Assembly: GCF_001428505.1 (NCBI RefSeq) | Contig: NZ_LMHU01000001.1 | Location: 1,443,813-1,507,812, forward strand | Direction: 5' to 3' | DNA from: Terrabacter sp. Root181 | GTDB lineage: Bacteria > Actinomycetota > Actinomycetes > Actinomycetales > Dermatophilaceae | Length of the DNA: 64,000 nt | Shown here: positions 51,937 to 60,371 of the stretch, piece after piece | How positions within the stretch are numbered: the stretch's first letter is position 1 | How the letters are laid out: every line of letters starts with the position of its first letter | The notes under the pieces: model-generated | The model's input: only the letters and a program-made list of their open reading frames with translations | The model's database searches: none | Told to the model about the DNA's origin: nothing | Program-made: the position numbers and the translations under genes

Positions 51937-53228
51937 ACGGCGCGTTGCGCCGGGAGCCGGTGGCCGCCGTCTTCGGGCTCCTGGGCCTGCTCGCCTCGGT
52001 CTTCGTCGCGATCCGGAGCGGCGACGTCCCCTCCCTCCACGACTCCGGGACGATCTGGGTCGTCGCGGTCTTCGCCGTCACGATCGTGCTCGGCGAGTGG
52101 TTCCACATCTCGGCGCCCGGCTTCCGCGGTGCGGCGCCCATCGCGATGGCAGCCGCCTTCGGACTGGCCCTCACCACGGAGCTCCCGGGCCGGGTGCACG
52201 TCCCCTACGGCGCCCCGTTCGCGCTCGCGGTGACGGCGACGGCGATGGCGCTCGGGACGACGGTGCGCGTCGCGGCCCGTCGCGACACGAGCCTCGTCGA
52301 CGCGGGCGGGCGCTTCGTGGCCATCGTCGTGGCGGCGCTCGTCTACCGGGTGGCGGTGCTGGGCCAGAGCCCGGGTTCGCCGCTCCGCGAGGCGGTGGCC
52401 GAACCGTGGGAGCAAGCAGTCCTGCTCCTCGGGATCTGCCTGCTGGCCCTCGTGACCGACGCGCTCTTCACGTCCGTCGTGCGCGGCCTGTCGGCCCGAG
52501 CCAACGTCCGTCGGACGTTCGTCGAGGAGTTCCGATCGTCGTTCGCGCTGTCCATCGCGGTCGCGGTGACGGGTGTCCTCATCGCGCTCGCCGCCCCACC
52601 CCTCGGCATCGCGGCCCTGCCGCTCTTCCTCATCCCGCTCGTCCTCACGCTCTTCGCCTTCCGTCGCTACGTCAGCATCCGCGCCACCTACCTCCAGAGC
52701 ATCCGGACGCTCTCACGCCTCACCGACGCGGCCGGCTACACCCCGTCCGGCCACTCCGAGCGCGTGGCCGCGCTGTCGGTGCAGGTGGGGCGCGAGCTGG
52801 GGCTGTCGGAGCGCGAGCTGCTCGACCTCGAGTACGCCGCGCTGCTCCACGACATCGGACAGGTGGCCCTCGTCGAGCCGATCCCCGGTGGCGCCACGGT
52901 GCTCGCGGCGCCCGCCGACCAGCGGCGCATCGAGGCCGACACGGTCGCCATCGTGCGCGAGACCGGAGTCTTCGAGGGGGTCGCACAGATCCTCGAGCAC
53001 CAGACGACGCCCTACCGTCAGGTGCGCGAGCTGGGCGAGGAGATCCCACTGTCGAGCCGCATCGTCAAGGTCGTCAACGCCTACGAGGACCTCACGGCGG
53101 GAGCCCGCAGCGCCCGCGCCCGCGAGGCCGCCGTCGAGCGGATCTACCTCGGCCTCGGCTACGAGTACGACCCCCGCGTCGTCGACGCGCTCCTCAAGTC
53201 GCTCGACGCCGCGCCCGCCGGAGCCTGA
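51933..53228 (+). CDS. Membrane protein with degenerate HD-GYP-like domain (second of pair)
   Basis: A 431-residue paralogue-like partner. About seven hydrophobic segments span residues 10-245, followed by an HD region: TPSGHSERVAALSVQVGRELG, then the HD pair intact in ALLHDIGQVALVE. The later metal-binding His (QHP segment) and the HHE/GYP motif are missing (ILEHQTTPYRQV), and AYEDL replaces the usual DAYDAM. Each protein has lost a different subset of HD-GYP residues; they might form a heterodimeric sensor or enzyme. GTG 51933 overlaps the upstream stop; an earlier in-frame ATG at 51900 is possible. A terminator hairpin follows. Confidence 0.78.
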   Translation: MNGALRREPVAAVFGLLGLLASVFVAIRSGDVPSLHDSGTIWVVAVFAVTIVLGEWFHISAPGFRGAAPIAMAAAFGLALTTELPGRVHVPYGAPFALAVTATAMALGTTVRVAARRDTSLVDAGGRFVAIVVAALVYRVAVLGQSPGSPLREAVAEPWEQAVLLLGICLLALVTDALFTSVVRGLSARANVRRTFVEEFRSSFALSIAVAVTGVLIALAAPPLGIAALPLFLIPLVLTLFAFRRYVSIRATYLQSIRTLSRLTDAAGYTPSGHSERVAALSVQVGRELGLSERELLDLEYAALLHDIGQVALVEPIPGGATVLAAPADQRRIEADTVAIVRETGVFEGVAQILEHQTTPYRQVRELGEEIPLSSRIVKVVNAYEDLTAGARSARAREAAVERIYLGLGYEYDPRVVDALLKSLDAAPAGA

Positions 53229-53242
53229 GAGAGCCGTCACAC

Positions 53243-53268
53243 CCGACCGGGGGCCTTGGGCCGGTCGG
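53243..53268 (+). terminator. Terminator of the HD operon
   Basis: An 8-bp stem (CCGACCGG / CCGGTCGG) with a 10-nt loop that can pair inside (GGGCC), 15 nt after the stop. Confidence 0.6.
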
Positions 53269-53400
53269 TGCCGTCGTGCCATGATGACGACTTCGGGCAA
53301 CCCCCGTCGCGAGAACGAAACCCGCAGGCCAGACCCCCGGCACTGTCCACCAGTGAGGGCGCCTGCCCTCTTCGTCTCCATGCGAACGAGGTGTTCCAGC

Positions 53401-54573
53401 ATGAGTGCGTTGCCCACCAGCCAGCTCTTCGACCCCAGCGACCCGGTCTTCCGGGTCCACGTGGGCGGGAAGCTCGGGGTACACGCCACGTCGGACCTGC
53501 GCGACGCGGCCGACCTCTCCCTCCTCTACACGCCGGGTGTCGCGCAGGTCTCGCGCGCCATCGCAGCCGACCCCACGCTCGCCGCGGTCTACACGAGCCG
53601 ACGCAACACCGTCGCCGTCGTCAGCGACGGCACGGCGGTCCTCGGGCTCGGGGACGTCGGACCCCTGGCCGCGATGCCCGTCATGGAAGGCAAGGCGGTG
53701 CTCTTCAAGCACTTCGCCGACGTCGACGCGGTCCCGGTGTGCATGGAGACGGGCACCGTCGAGGAGATCGTGGACGCGGTCGCGCGGATCGCCCCGACCT
53801 ACGGCGGCATCAACCTCGAGGACATCTCGGCGCCGCGGTGCTTCGAGATCGAGCGACGCCTCCAGGCCCGTCTCGACATCCCCGTCTTCCACGACGATCA
53901 GCACGGCACGGCCATCGTGGCCCTGGCCGCGCTGCTCAACGCGGTCCGGGTCGTCGACAAGGACCTCGACGACCTCACCGTCGTCGTCTCGGGAGCGGGT
54001 GCCGCGGGTGTGGCCGTGAGCCGCATCCTCGTGTCGGCCGGCGTGGGCGTCGTCGTCGTCGTCGACTCCCGAGGCGTGCTCGGGCCCGACCGCGACGACC
54101 TCGTCTCCCACAAGCAGCAGCTCCGGGACGTGACCAACCGGCGCGGCGTGACCGGCGACATCGGTGACGCGCTCACGGGGGCCGACGTCCTCATCGGCGT
54201 CTCCGGGGGCACGGTCGCCGAGCGCGACCTCATGAGGATGGCGCCACGCGCGATCATCTTCGCGCTCGCCAACCCCGACCCGGAGGTGCACCCTGTCGTG
54301 GCCGCACGGTTCGCCGAGGTGGTCGCGACCGGCCGCTCCGACTTCCCGAACCAGATCAACAACGTGCTCGCCTTCCCGGGGATCTTCCGCGGCGCGCTCG
54401 ACTCCGGGGCTCGTCGGATCACCGAGGAGATGAAGCTGGCAGCGGCGCACGCCATCGCCGGACTCGTCGACGCGCCCACGGCCGACCGGATCGTGCCGAG
54501 CGTGTTCGACGATCGCGTGGCGCCCGCCGTCGCCGACGCCGTTTCCGCCCGGGCCCTCGGGGGAGTGCGCTAG
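53401..54573 (+). CDS. NAD(P)-dependent malic enzyme
   Basis: A 390-residue malic enzyme of the short bacterial type: [35 protein letters not shown], metal site [26 protein letters not shown], Rossmann motif [17 protein letters not shown] and [18 protein letters not shown]. It decarboxylates malate to pyruvate. There is no phosphotransacetylase domain. NAD versus NADP preference is not readable. ATG 53401 has GAGGTG about 9 nt upstream; the in-frame ATG 53380 is less likely. The 170-nt upstream region is long for this window but shows no recognised riboswitch. Confidence 0.93.
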   Translation: MSALPTSQLFDPSDPVFRVHVGGKLGVHATSDLRDAADLSLLYTPGVAQVSRAIAADPTLAAVYTSRRNTVAVVSDGTAVLGLGDVGPLAAMPVMEGKAVLFKHFADVDAVPVCMETGTVEEIVDAVARIAPTYGGINLEDISAPRCFEIERRLQARLDIPVFHDDQHGTAIVALAALLNAVRVVDKDLDDLTVVVSGAGAAGVAVSRILVSAGVGVVVVVDSRGVLGPDRDDLVSHKQQLRDVTNRRGVTGDIGDALTGADVLIGVSGGTVAERDLMRMAPRAIIFALANPDPEVHPVVAARFAEVVATGRSDFPNQINNVLAFPGIFRGALDSGARRITEEMKLAAAHAIAGLVDAPTADRIVPSVFDDRVAPAVADAVSARALGGVR

Positions 54574-54599
54574 TCCGACCGGTCGACGCTCGCGGTGCC

Positions 54600-55235
54600 T
54601 CAGGCGCCGGGAGCGTCGTCGTCCGCAGGGTCGGTGAGTCCTCGGGCCGCCAGCGCCTCACCGGTCGAGCGGGCGAAGGCGACGACGTGCACGACGGTCG
54701 GCACCACGACGGCTCGTGGGTCCCGGTCGAGCCCTCGGGCGCGCGCCGACTCGCGGACGCTGGAGAACGACCCGGCGACCCAGGGCACGGAGCGCACGAC
54801 GACGCCGAGGGTGAGCGCCACGACCTCGGGGTCGACGAGGCGACGCAGCGGCCGGGCCGCCCGCACCACGCCGTCGAGCAGGTCGGTCACCGGAGTCGTC
54901 GCCGTGAGGATGCCGGCCGCGACGAAGGCGTTGACGATGCCGAGGACGACCCGGACGGCATACGCGAGGTCGTGGGACCACCACTGGAAGGCCAGCAGCA
55001 CGACGAGCACCGGCAGGAGGCCGCGCATCGACCGCGCGAGGCGGCGGGCCGGAAGGCGCGCCGCCAGCACGACCCCTGCGAGCGCGAGCGTCATCAGCGC
55101 CAGCGGCCACACGGACTGCGTGACCCAGGGCATCACGCCGACACCGAGAACGCCGACCAGCTTGAGCCACAAGGGCATTTGGTGCACGACCGAGGTGCCG
55201 GGAACGTGGGCGGTGAACAGGCCCGGACCGTTCAC
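54600..55235 (-). CDS. bioN: Energy-coupling factor transmembrane protein EcfT/BioN
   Basis: A 211-residue membrane protein with five or six helices and the EcfT coupling motif region (VRESARARGLDRDP), which contacts the ATPase. Together with the upstream ecfA and bioY genes it forms a BioYMN-type biotin importer. The start is GTG 55233-55235 overlapping the ecfA stop by 4 nt (GTGA). Length is typical for BioN, shorter than general-purpose EcfT. Convergent with malic enzyme (26-nt gap). Confidence 0.9.
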   Translation of the reverse strand: MNGPGLFTAHVPGTSVVHQMPLWLKLVGVLGVGVMPWVTQSVWPLALMTLALAGVVLAARLPARRLARSMRGLLPVLVVLLAFQWWSHDLAYAVRVVLGIVNAFVAAGILTATTPVTDLLDGVVRAARPLRRLVDPEVVALTLGVVVRSVPWVAGSFSSVRESARARGLDRDPRAVVVPTVVHVVAFARSTGEALAARGLTDPADDDAPGA

Positions 55236-55942
55236 GGCGCGTCGGCCAGTGCCATGTAGTGCTGCACCGCCGTCGCCGGATCGCCGTCGAAGACGACGCG
55301 TCCGGCGTCGACGACGAGCGACCGGTCTGCGGCGAGGGCTAGGTCGAGGTCGTGGGTCGCGACGACGACGGACTGGGGCAGCGTGTCGAGCAGGGCGCGG
55401 AGGCGGATGGTGTTGCGCCGGTCGAGGAGGGTCGTCGGCTCGTCGAGGACGAGCAGCCCCGGCTCCGTCGCGAGGACGACCGCGAGGGCCATGAGCTGGC
55501 GCTCGCCGCCCGACAGGTCGTAGACGCTCTGGTCGGCGAGGTGGGCCAGCCCGAAGCGGTCGAGCACCTGCTCGGCGGCGGTCCTGCGCTCGCTCCGTGA
55601 CCGGTGCAGCCGTCGCAGGGACAGCTCGACGTCCTCACGGCCGGTCGGCATGACGAGCTGCGAGATCGGGTCGGTGAACGCGAAGGCCACGCGGCGGCGC
55701 ACCCGCGCCCCGTGGCGCACGGTGTCGAGGCCGTCGACCGTGACCGTGCCCGCCGTCGGGGTGACGAGACCGTTGAGCAGCCTGAGCAGAGTCGACTTGC
55801 CCGACCCGTTGGCGCCGATGACCGTCACCCTGGGCTGCGTCAGGACGAGGTCGACGGGCCCGAGGATGGTGCGCGTCCGGTGCCCCGGTGAGTTGTCGGT
55901 GGGGACCGTGACCGTCGCGCCGTCGAGGCGGACCTCCGTCAC
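55232..55942 (-). CDS. bioM: Energy-coupling factor ATPase EcfA/BioM
   Basis: A 236-residue ABC ATPase: Walker A GANGSGKST, Q-loop DPISQLVMP, signature LSGGERQLMALA, Walker B LLVLDEPTTLLD and switch ATHDLDLA. A single ATPase gene implies a homodimer, as in BioYMN. The start is GTG 55940-55942, 7 nt after the bioY stop. It supplies energy for biotin uptake through BioN and BioY. Confidence 0.93.
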   Translation of the reverse strand: MTEVRLDGATVTVPTDNSPGHRTRTILGPVDLVLTQPRVTVIGANGSGKSTLLRLLNGLVTPTAGTVTVDGLDTVRHGARVRRRVAFAFTDPISQLVMPTGREDVELSLRRLHRSRSERRTAAEQVLDRFGLAHLADQSVYDLSGGERQLMALAVVLATEPGLLVLDEPTTLLDRRNTIRLRALLDTLPQSVVVATHDLDLALAADRSLVVDAGRVVFDGDPATAVQHYMALADAP

Positions 55943-55949
55943 GGACGGG

Positions 55950-56708
55950 TCACGCGAGCGGGCGGCGCAGGCGGCGCGGGCGCGCGAGGACGTCCGGGAA
56001 GGCGCGGTGCACCGCGACCGCTGCGACGACGGCCACGACGTCCTTGGCCAGGTCGCCCGGGAGGAAGGGCAGGTCGGCGCTGATCGCGGCCGACAGCGGC
56101 AGCCTGAGGTTGACCATGAGCCCCACGACGCCGAGGACGTGGACGACCGCCACGGTCGTGGCGAAGGAGGCGACGAGCAGCAGGGGGACCCAGAGGGACC
56201 GGCTGGTGGCTCGGACCACGATCCGAGCCGCCATGCCGACGACCGCGGCCGCGACGAGGAACGACACGAGGTAGCCGGCGGTCGGTCCGCTCAGCACCTG
56301 CAGTCCGGACTGGCCGCGGCTGAAGACCGGCAGCCCGACGAAGCCCAGCAGCAGGTAGAGCAGCACGGCGAGCCCGCCGCGCAGCGGTCCGAGCACGAGC
56401 CCGGTGAGCATCACGGCGAGGGTCTGGAGGGTGACCGGCACGCCGAACCCGCCGACGGGGATGCCGGGCACGACCGCGGCCGCGACGAGGAGCGCCGTGA
56501 AGACGGCGACGAGGGCGACCGACTGCGCGTCGACGCCCCGGCGTCCGACACCGGCGACAGCGTCCCTCTCGCCGGCCGCCGTGGCGGTGGTGCGCTCTCG
56601 CGTCGCCGTTGCCGTTGCCGTTGCCGTCGCCGTCGCCGTTGCCGTTGCCGTCGCCGTCGCGGTCAGCGCGTCCTGGGGCTCGCGGCGCACGGGGGTGTTG
56701 TCGGTCAC
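55950..56708 (-). CDS. bioY: Biotin transporter substrate-binding protein BioY
   Basis: A 252-residue S-component with six helices; family motifs ALLVAAAVVPGIPVGGFGVPVTL, LGPLRGGLAVLLYLLLGFVGLP and GPTAGYLVSF are clear. It binds biotin in the membrane and couples to BioMN. The N-terminus carries an unusual extension of about 55 residues with 21 alternating Thr/Ala residues (16-36) from a hexanucleotide repeat. The start is GTG 56706-56708; TAGGGT (minus strand, 56716-56721) lies 7 nt upstream, so the operon is probably leaderless. No clear BirA operator was identified. Confidence 0.92.
   Translation of the reverse strand: MTDNTPVRREPQDALTATATATATATATATATATATRERTTATAAGERDAVAGVGRRGVDAQSVALVAVFTALLVAAAVVPGIPVGGFGVPVTLQTLAVMLTGLVLGPLRGGLAVLLYLLLGFVGLPVFSRGQSGLQVLSGPTAGYLVSFLVAAAVVGMAARIVVRATSRSLWVPLLLVASFATTVAVVHVLGVVGLMVNLRLPLSAAISADLPFLPGDLAKDVVAVVAAVAVHRAFPDVLARPRRLRRPLA
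56601..56663. repeat. Hexanucleotide microsatellite inside bioY
   Basis: About ten tandem copies of GCCGTY/GCCGTT-type hexamers (plus strand) encode the alternating Thr-Ala tract of BioY. The unit is two codons, so copy-number changes alter length without frameshift. Confidence 0.85.
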
Positions 56709-56715
56709 GGGCAGG

Positions 56716-56754
56716 ACCCTACCGGGGCGCCGCTCGACCTCCGGTCACTATGGT
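56716..56754. promoter_or_regulatory. Divergent promoters between bioY and the dehydrogenase
   Basis: Minus strand: TAGGGT (56716-56721), 7 nt before the bioY GTG. Plus strand: TATGGT (56749-56754), 6 nt before ATG 56761. Both starts look leaderless and the two -10 elements face apart in a 52-nt spacer. Confidence 0.5.
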
Positions 56755-56760
56755 GCTGGA

Positions 56761-57732
56761 ATGCTCGCTGCCTACGCCGCCGGTCAGTCCGCCTCCGACC
56801 CGCTCTCCGGCCTCGTCGTCGGGGAGCGTCCCGACCCGGAGGTCAGGCCCGGCTGGACCGTCGTCGACCTGCGCGCCGCCGCGCTCAACCACCACGACGT
56901 GTGGTCCCTGCGCGGGGTGGGTCTCGCGCCGGACCGGCTGCCCATGGTCCTCGGCTGCGACGGTGCCGGCGTCGACCCCGACGGCAACGAGGTCATCGTC
57001 CACGCCGTCATCCCGTCGGAGGGGTGGCGCGGGGACGAGACCCTCGACCCGCGGCGCACACTCCTGTCCGAGCTGCACGACGGGACGCTCGCCGAGAAGG
57101 TGCTCGTGCCGGCCGGCAACGTCGTGCCCAAGCCCGAGTCGATGGCGTGGGAGACGGCCGCGTGCCTCTCGACGGCGTGGCTCACGGCCTACCGCATGCT
57201 CTTCACCAACTCCGGCGTGCAGCCGGGCGGCACGGTGCTCGTGCAGGGCGCCGGCGGCGGCGTCGCCACCGCGCTCATCCAGCTCGGCTCGGCCGCGGGC
57301 TACCGGATGTGGGCCACGTCGCGCGACGAGGCCCGTGGCCGGCGGGCCCTGGAGATCGGGGCAGACCGCGTCTTCGCCTCGGGCGAGCGCCTGCCCGACC
57401 GCGTCGACGCGGTCATGGAGACGGTCGGCGCCGCCACGTGGTCGCACTCGGTCAACTCCCTCCGTCCCGGAGGCACGGTCGTCATCTCCGGTGCGACGTC
57501 GGGCGACGCCCCCGCCAAGGCCGAGCTGACGAAGATCTTCTTCAAGCAGCTGCGCGTCGTCGGCTCGACGATGGGCACCCGCGAGGAGCTCGCCCAGCTG
57601 GCCCGCCTCGTCGAGCAGCGCGGCATCGAGCCGGTGGTCGACTCGGTCCTGCCGCTCGCCGAGGCGCGCGACGGCTTCGCCCGGATGGTCGACGGCGACG
57701 TCTTCGGCAAGGTCGTCTTCACGGTCGGCTGA
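56761..57732 (+). CDS. Zinc-binding dehydrogenase-type oxidoreductase (MDR family)
   Basis: A 323-residue medium-chain dehydrogenase: GroES-like domain (LRAAALNHHDVWSLRGVG, LGCDGAGVD), Rossmann motif VLVQGAGGGVATALIQLGSAA and the C-terminal LPLAEARDGFARMVDGDVFGKVVF. Structural zinc cysteines are absent; H-H-D and C in GCDGAG are the only candidate ligands, so catalytic zinc is unlikely. Probably a quinone/enone reductase. A different branch from the oxidoreductase at 36430. Confidence 0.87.
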   Translation: MLAAYAAGQSASDPLSGLVVGERPDPEVRPGWTVVDLRAAALNHHDVWSLRGVGLAPDRLPMVLGCDGAGVDPDGNEVIVHAVIPSEGWRGDETLDPRRTLLSELHDGTLAEKVLVPAGNVVPKPESMAWETAACLSTAWLTAYRMLFTNSGVQPGGTVLVQGAGGGVATALIQLGSAAGYRMWATSRDEARGRRALEIGADRVFASGERLPDRVDAVMETVGAATWSHSVNSLRPGGTVVISGATSGDAPAKAELTKIFFKQLRVVGSTMGTREELAQLARLVEQRGIEPVVDSVLPLAEARDGFARMVDGDVFGKVVFTVG

Positions 57733-57763
57733 GGCACCAGGCGCCGGGGGCCGTCCCGACGGC

Positions 57764-58822
57764 TCAGGCCGGGTGCGTGCCCGAGACGTGGACGACCACC
57801 GAGAGCCCGTCGGGTGACGGGGGTGCGACGTCGGCGACCAGCCACTCGCACCACAGCGCGGCGCGCAGCCGGGTGACGAGCTGCCCGAGCTCGTAGGGGC
57901 TGTCGGCCCCGAGAGTGACGGAGAGACGCCCGACGTCGGCGGTGCCCGACTCGACGCCGTGCATCGCCGCGCGGACCGCGCGCGAGACCGCCTCGAGGCG
58001 GGTGTCTGCGCCCGCGGGGGCCACGCCGACCGCCACGGCCGCGGGGGTGCCCGGCTCGATCCCCAGCGCGGCGCGTACGGCCTCGACCCGGCCGTAGCCG
58101 AACCAGTCGCCGGGCCCGGTCCGCACGAGGTCGCGCCCTCGCGGATGGGACTCGAGGGGCTCGTCGACGAGGATCCCGGACAGGCCGCGCAGGACCGCGG
58201 CGGGGACGGCGGACACCTTGCCCTTGGCGAGGTCGGCCGCTGCCGCGATCTCGTCGGCGACGGCGCGGGTCGTCACCTCGAGCGGCTTGCCGTCGGCGTC
58301 GCTGCCGCCACGCAGGTCGTCGAGGACACGTAGGCCGTGGGCCCCGAGCGCGAAGTCGACCTGGCCGACGCGCCAGGCGCGCCCGGCCGTGTCGCTTAGC
58401 ACGACGCCGACCCGGACCCCGTGCCGCTCGACGAGGGCGTCGTGGACCTGCTCGCAGACGCCGTCGGGGTCGTGGGGGAGGAGCAGCCAGCCACCGCGGG
58501 CCCCGGTGTTGGAGCCGTCGACGCCGGCCGCGGCCATGATCGGGCCGGCCTTCGCGCGGACGATCTGCGTCACGCGGTCGCCGACGGAGCGCTCGGCGAC
58601 GACGTACTCGGTCTCGCCACGCACGACGCGGTCCTTGTCGGGGTCGTGCGTCACGAGGCCGAGCGCCTTGCTCGCGATCTTGCTCGAGACGACGACGACG
58701 TCGCCGTCGAGCAGGCGCACGCCCGCGTGGTCGAGTCCGACCTGCAGCACGTCGGCGAGGTCGTCCCCCTCGCACACCTCGGGTATGCCCGTGAGCGGGG
58801 TGATCGTGATCGGTGCGGTCAC
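57764..58822 (-). CDS. cofE: Coenzyme F420-0:L-glutamate ligase (CofE) with short C-terminal domain
   Basis: A 352-residue protein. Residues 1-250 match CofE: ITPLTGIPEVCEGDDLADVL, DGDVVVVSSKIASKALG, SDTAGRAWRVGQVDFALGAHG. It adds glutamates to F420-0. Mycobacterial FbiB has an extra nitroreductase domain of about 190 residues; here only about 100 residues follow (SRAVRAAMHGVESG to VHVSGTHPA), with no flavin site recognised. The start is GTG 58820-58822 overlapping the cofD stop by 4 nt. Convergent with the dehydrogenase gene. Confidence 0.9.
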   Translation of the reverse strand: MTAPITITPLTGIPEVCEGDDLADVLQVGLDHAGVRLLDGDVVVVSSKIASKALGLVTHDPDKDRVVRGETEYVVAERSVGDRVTQIVRAKAGPIMAAAGVDGSNTGARGGWLLLPHDPDGVCEQVHDALVERHGVRVGVVLSDTAGRAWRVGQVDFALGAHGLRVLDDLRGGSDADGKPLEVTTRAVADEIAAAADLAKGKVSAVPAAVLRGLSGILVDEPLESHPRGRDLVRTGPGDWFGYGRVEAVRAALGIEPGTPAAVAVGVAPAGADTRLEAVSRAVRAAMHGVESGTADVGRLSVTLGADSPYELGQLVTRLRAALWCEWLVADVAPPSPDGLSVVVHVSGTHPA

Positions 58823-59823
58823 GCCGGTGCCCGCTCGGCGCGCAGCCGCAGGCCGAGGTCGAGCGCGGCGCCGGCCATGTCGGCGGCCGCCTCGACCGAG
58901 CTCATGAGCAGCGGGCGGCGCACGACCTCGAGGCCGCGGCGCTCCGGCATGGGGTCGTCCTCGTCGACGAGCCAGCCGTCGAGGAAGTCCGCGTAGAGCC
59001 CGGCGACGCCGGCGCTCGACTCCTCGACGCCGATGGTGCGCAGGCACACGTCGGCGTGGCCGCGCACGGGACGGCCCCCGACGAGCGGGGAGACCCCGAC
59101 GACGGGCGCCCGGGTACCGCGCAGGGCGTCGCGGACCCCCGGGACCCCGAGGATGATGCCGATCGAGACGACGGGGTTGCTCGGCGGCAGGATGACGACG
59201 TCGGCCTCGCGGATCGCGTCGAGGACGCCCGGCGCCGGCGTGGCGCGGTCGAGACCGGCCACGACGAAGCGGTCGGCCGCCAGCTCGGCGCGGTGGCGCA
59301 CCCACCACTCCTGGAAGTGGATCGCGCGCTGCTCGCCGTCCTGCTCGACGACGACGTGGGTCTCCACCGGGGTGTCGGTCATCGGCAGGAGGCGGACCCC
59401 GAGCTCACCGAGCCCCCAGCGGGCGGAGAGGCGGTCGACGACCGCGCTCAGCGGCATACCCTGGCCGAGCAACTGTGAGCGGTAGACGTGGGTGCCGAAG
59501 TCCTTGTCGCCGAGCGTGAACCACTGCGGCTCGGCGCCGAGGGCGGCGAGCTCCGCGGCGAGGTGGTGCGACTCGTCGGCGCGTCCCCAGCCCTGGCCCT
59601 CGTGGATGCCGCCGCCGAGCGTGTAGAGCAGCGTGTCGATGTCCGGGCACACGCGCAGCCCGAAGAGCGTGATGTCGTCGCCGGTGTTGCCGATGACGGT
59701 GAGCTCGAGCGGATCCGTGGGATCGGAATCGGGGACCAGCGGGTAGGTCAGTCGGGCGTGGTGGAGCAGGCCCCGGAGGAACCGGGCGCCGCCGACTCCT
59801 CCGGCCAGGGCGGTGATGCGCAT
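58819..59823 (-). CDS. cofD: 2-phospho-L-lactate transferase CofD/FbiA
   Basis: A 334-residue enzyme: LAGGVGGARFLRGLL (N-terminal nucleotide loop), VIGNTGDDITLFGLRVCPD, TLGDKDFGTHVYR, VILPPSNPVVSIGIIL. It transfers a phospholactyl (or phosphoenolpyruvyl) group to the deazaflavin Fo, giving F420-0 or its dehydro form. ATG 59821-59823 has GAGAGGA about 7 nt upstream. It forms an operon with cofE and lies divergent from whiB2, as in mycobacteria (fbiA next to whiB2). Confidence 0.94.
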   Translation of the reverse strand: MRITALAGGVGGARFLRGLLHHARLTYPLVPDSDPTDPLELTVIGNTGDDITLFGLRVCPDIDTLLYTLGGGIHEGQGWGRADESHHLAAELAALGAEPQWFTLGDKDFGTHVYRSQLLGQGMPLSAVVDRLSARWGLGELGVRLLPMTDTPVETHVVVEQDGEQRAIHFQEWWVRHRAELAADRFVVAGLDRATPAPGVLDAIREADVVILPPSNPVVSIGIILGVPGVRDALRGTRAPVVGVSPLVGGRPVRGHADVCLRTIGVEESSAGVAGLYADFLDGWLVDEDDPMPERRGLEVVRRPLLMSSVEAAADMAGAALDLGLRLRAERAPA

Positions 59824-59908
59824 GCGCCGATCCTCTCAGCAGGCTGTCCCCGTCACGTCGTTCGGGGTCGGCCCCGGCATTTCGAACCTGCGAATATCAC
59901 CAACGGGC

Positions 59909-59938
59909 TTGACGTGGGGCATATGACACGCATGTAAT
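59909..59938 (+). promoter_or_regulatory. Probable whiB2 promoter in an A/T-rich patch
   Basis: A -35 TTGACG (59909-59914) and a -10 TGTAAT (59933-59938) have an 18-nt spacer, about 130 nt before the whiB2 ATG. The leader contains the small inverted repeat TGGAC-N6-GTCCA (59980-59995). Confidence 0.55.
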
Positions 59939-60067
59939 TTCATTGTTGTATTCGGTCGGGGTTGGATCACTGGGATGAATGGACGTATTTGTCCAGAACC
60001 TCCGGAGAACGGTGCCGCTCGGTGCGACAGTGCTGACACAAAGTGCAGTCAGGGTCGAGGAGGGGTC

Positions 60068-60334
60068 ATGCACGAGTTGATGGTGGTTTGGTCGGACACG
60101 GGCGAGCAGGAGGGTGAGCTCTCCTGGCAGGAGCGTTCGCTCTGCGCCCAGACCGACCCGGAGGCGTTCTTCCCCGAGAAGGGCGGCTCCACGCGCGAGG
60201 CCAAGAAGGTCTGCGTGGGTTGCGAGGTGCGGTCCGAGTGCCTCGAGTACGCCCTGTCCAATGACGAGAGATTCGGCATCTGGGGCGGACTGTCCGAGCG
60301 AGAGCGCCGCAAGCTGAAGAAGCGCGCGGTCTGA
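60068..60334 (+). CDS. whiB2: WhiB2/WhmD-type Fe-S regulator
   Basis: An 88-residue Wbl protein: Fe-S cysteines C26, C49, C52 and C58 (C-x2-C-x5-C), turn GIWGG (70-74) and a basic C-terminal tail (RERRKLKKRAV). The neighbourhood (cofD upstream, membrane glycosyltransferase downstream) matches whiB2/whmD, which is needed for cell division and septation in mycobacteria and called whiB in streptomycetes. ATG 60068 is preceded by AGGAGGGG. A long leader is likely. Confidence 0.93.
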   Translation: MHELMVVWSDTGEQEGELSWQERSLCAQTDPEAFFPEKGGSTREAKKVCVGCEVRSECLEYALSNDERFGIWGGLSERERRKLKKRAV

Positions 60335-60371
60335 TCGTGAGGTTCCACCCCGGCACCTCGCAGGTGTCCGG

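Noticed and set aside
53269-53400. Riboswitch upstream of malic enzyme
   Set aside because: The long spacer has small hairpins but no motif I recognise; not enough to call.
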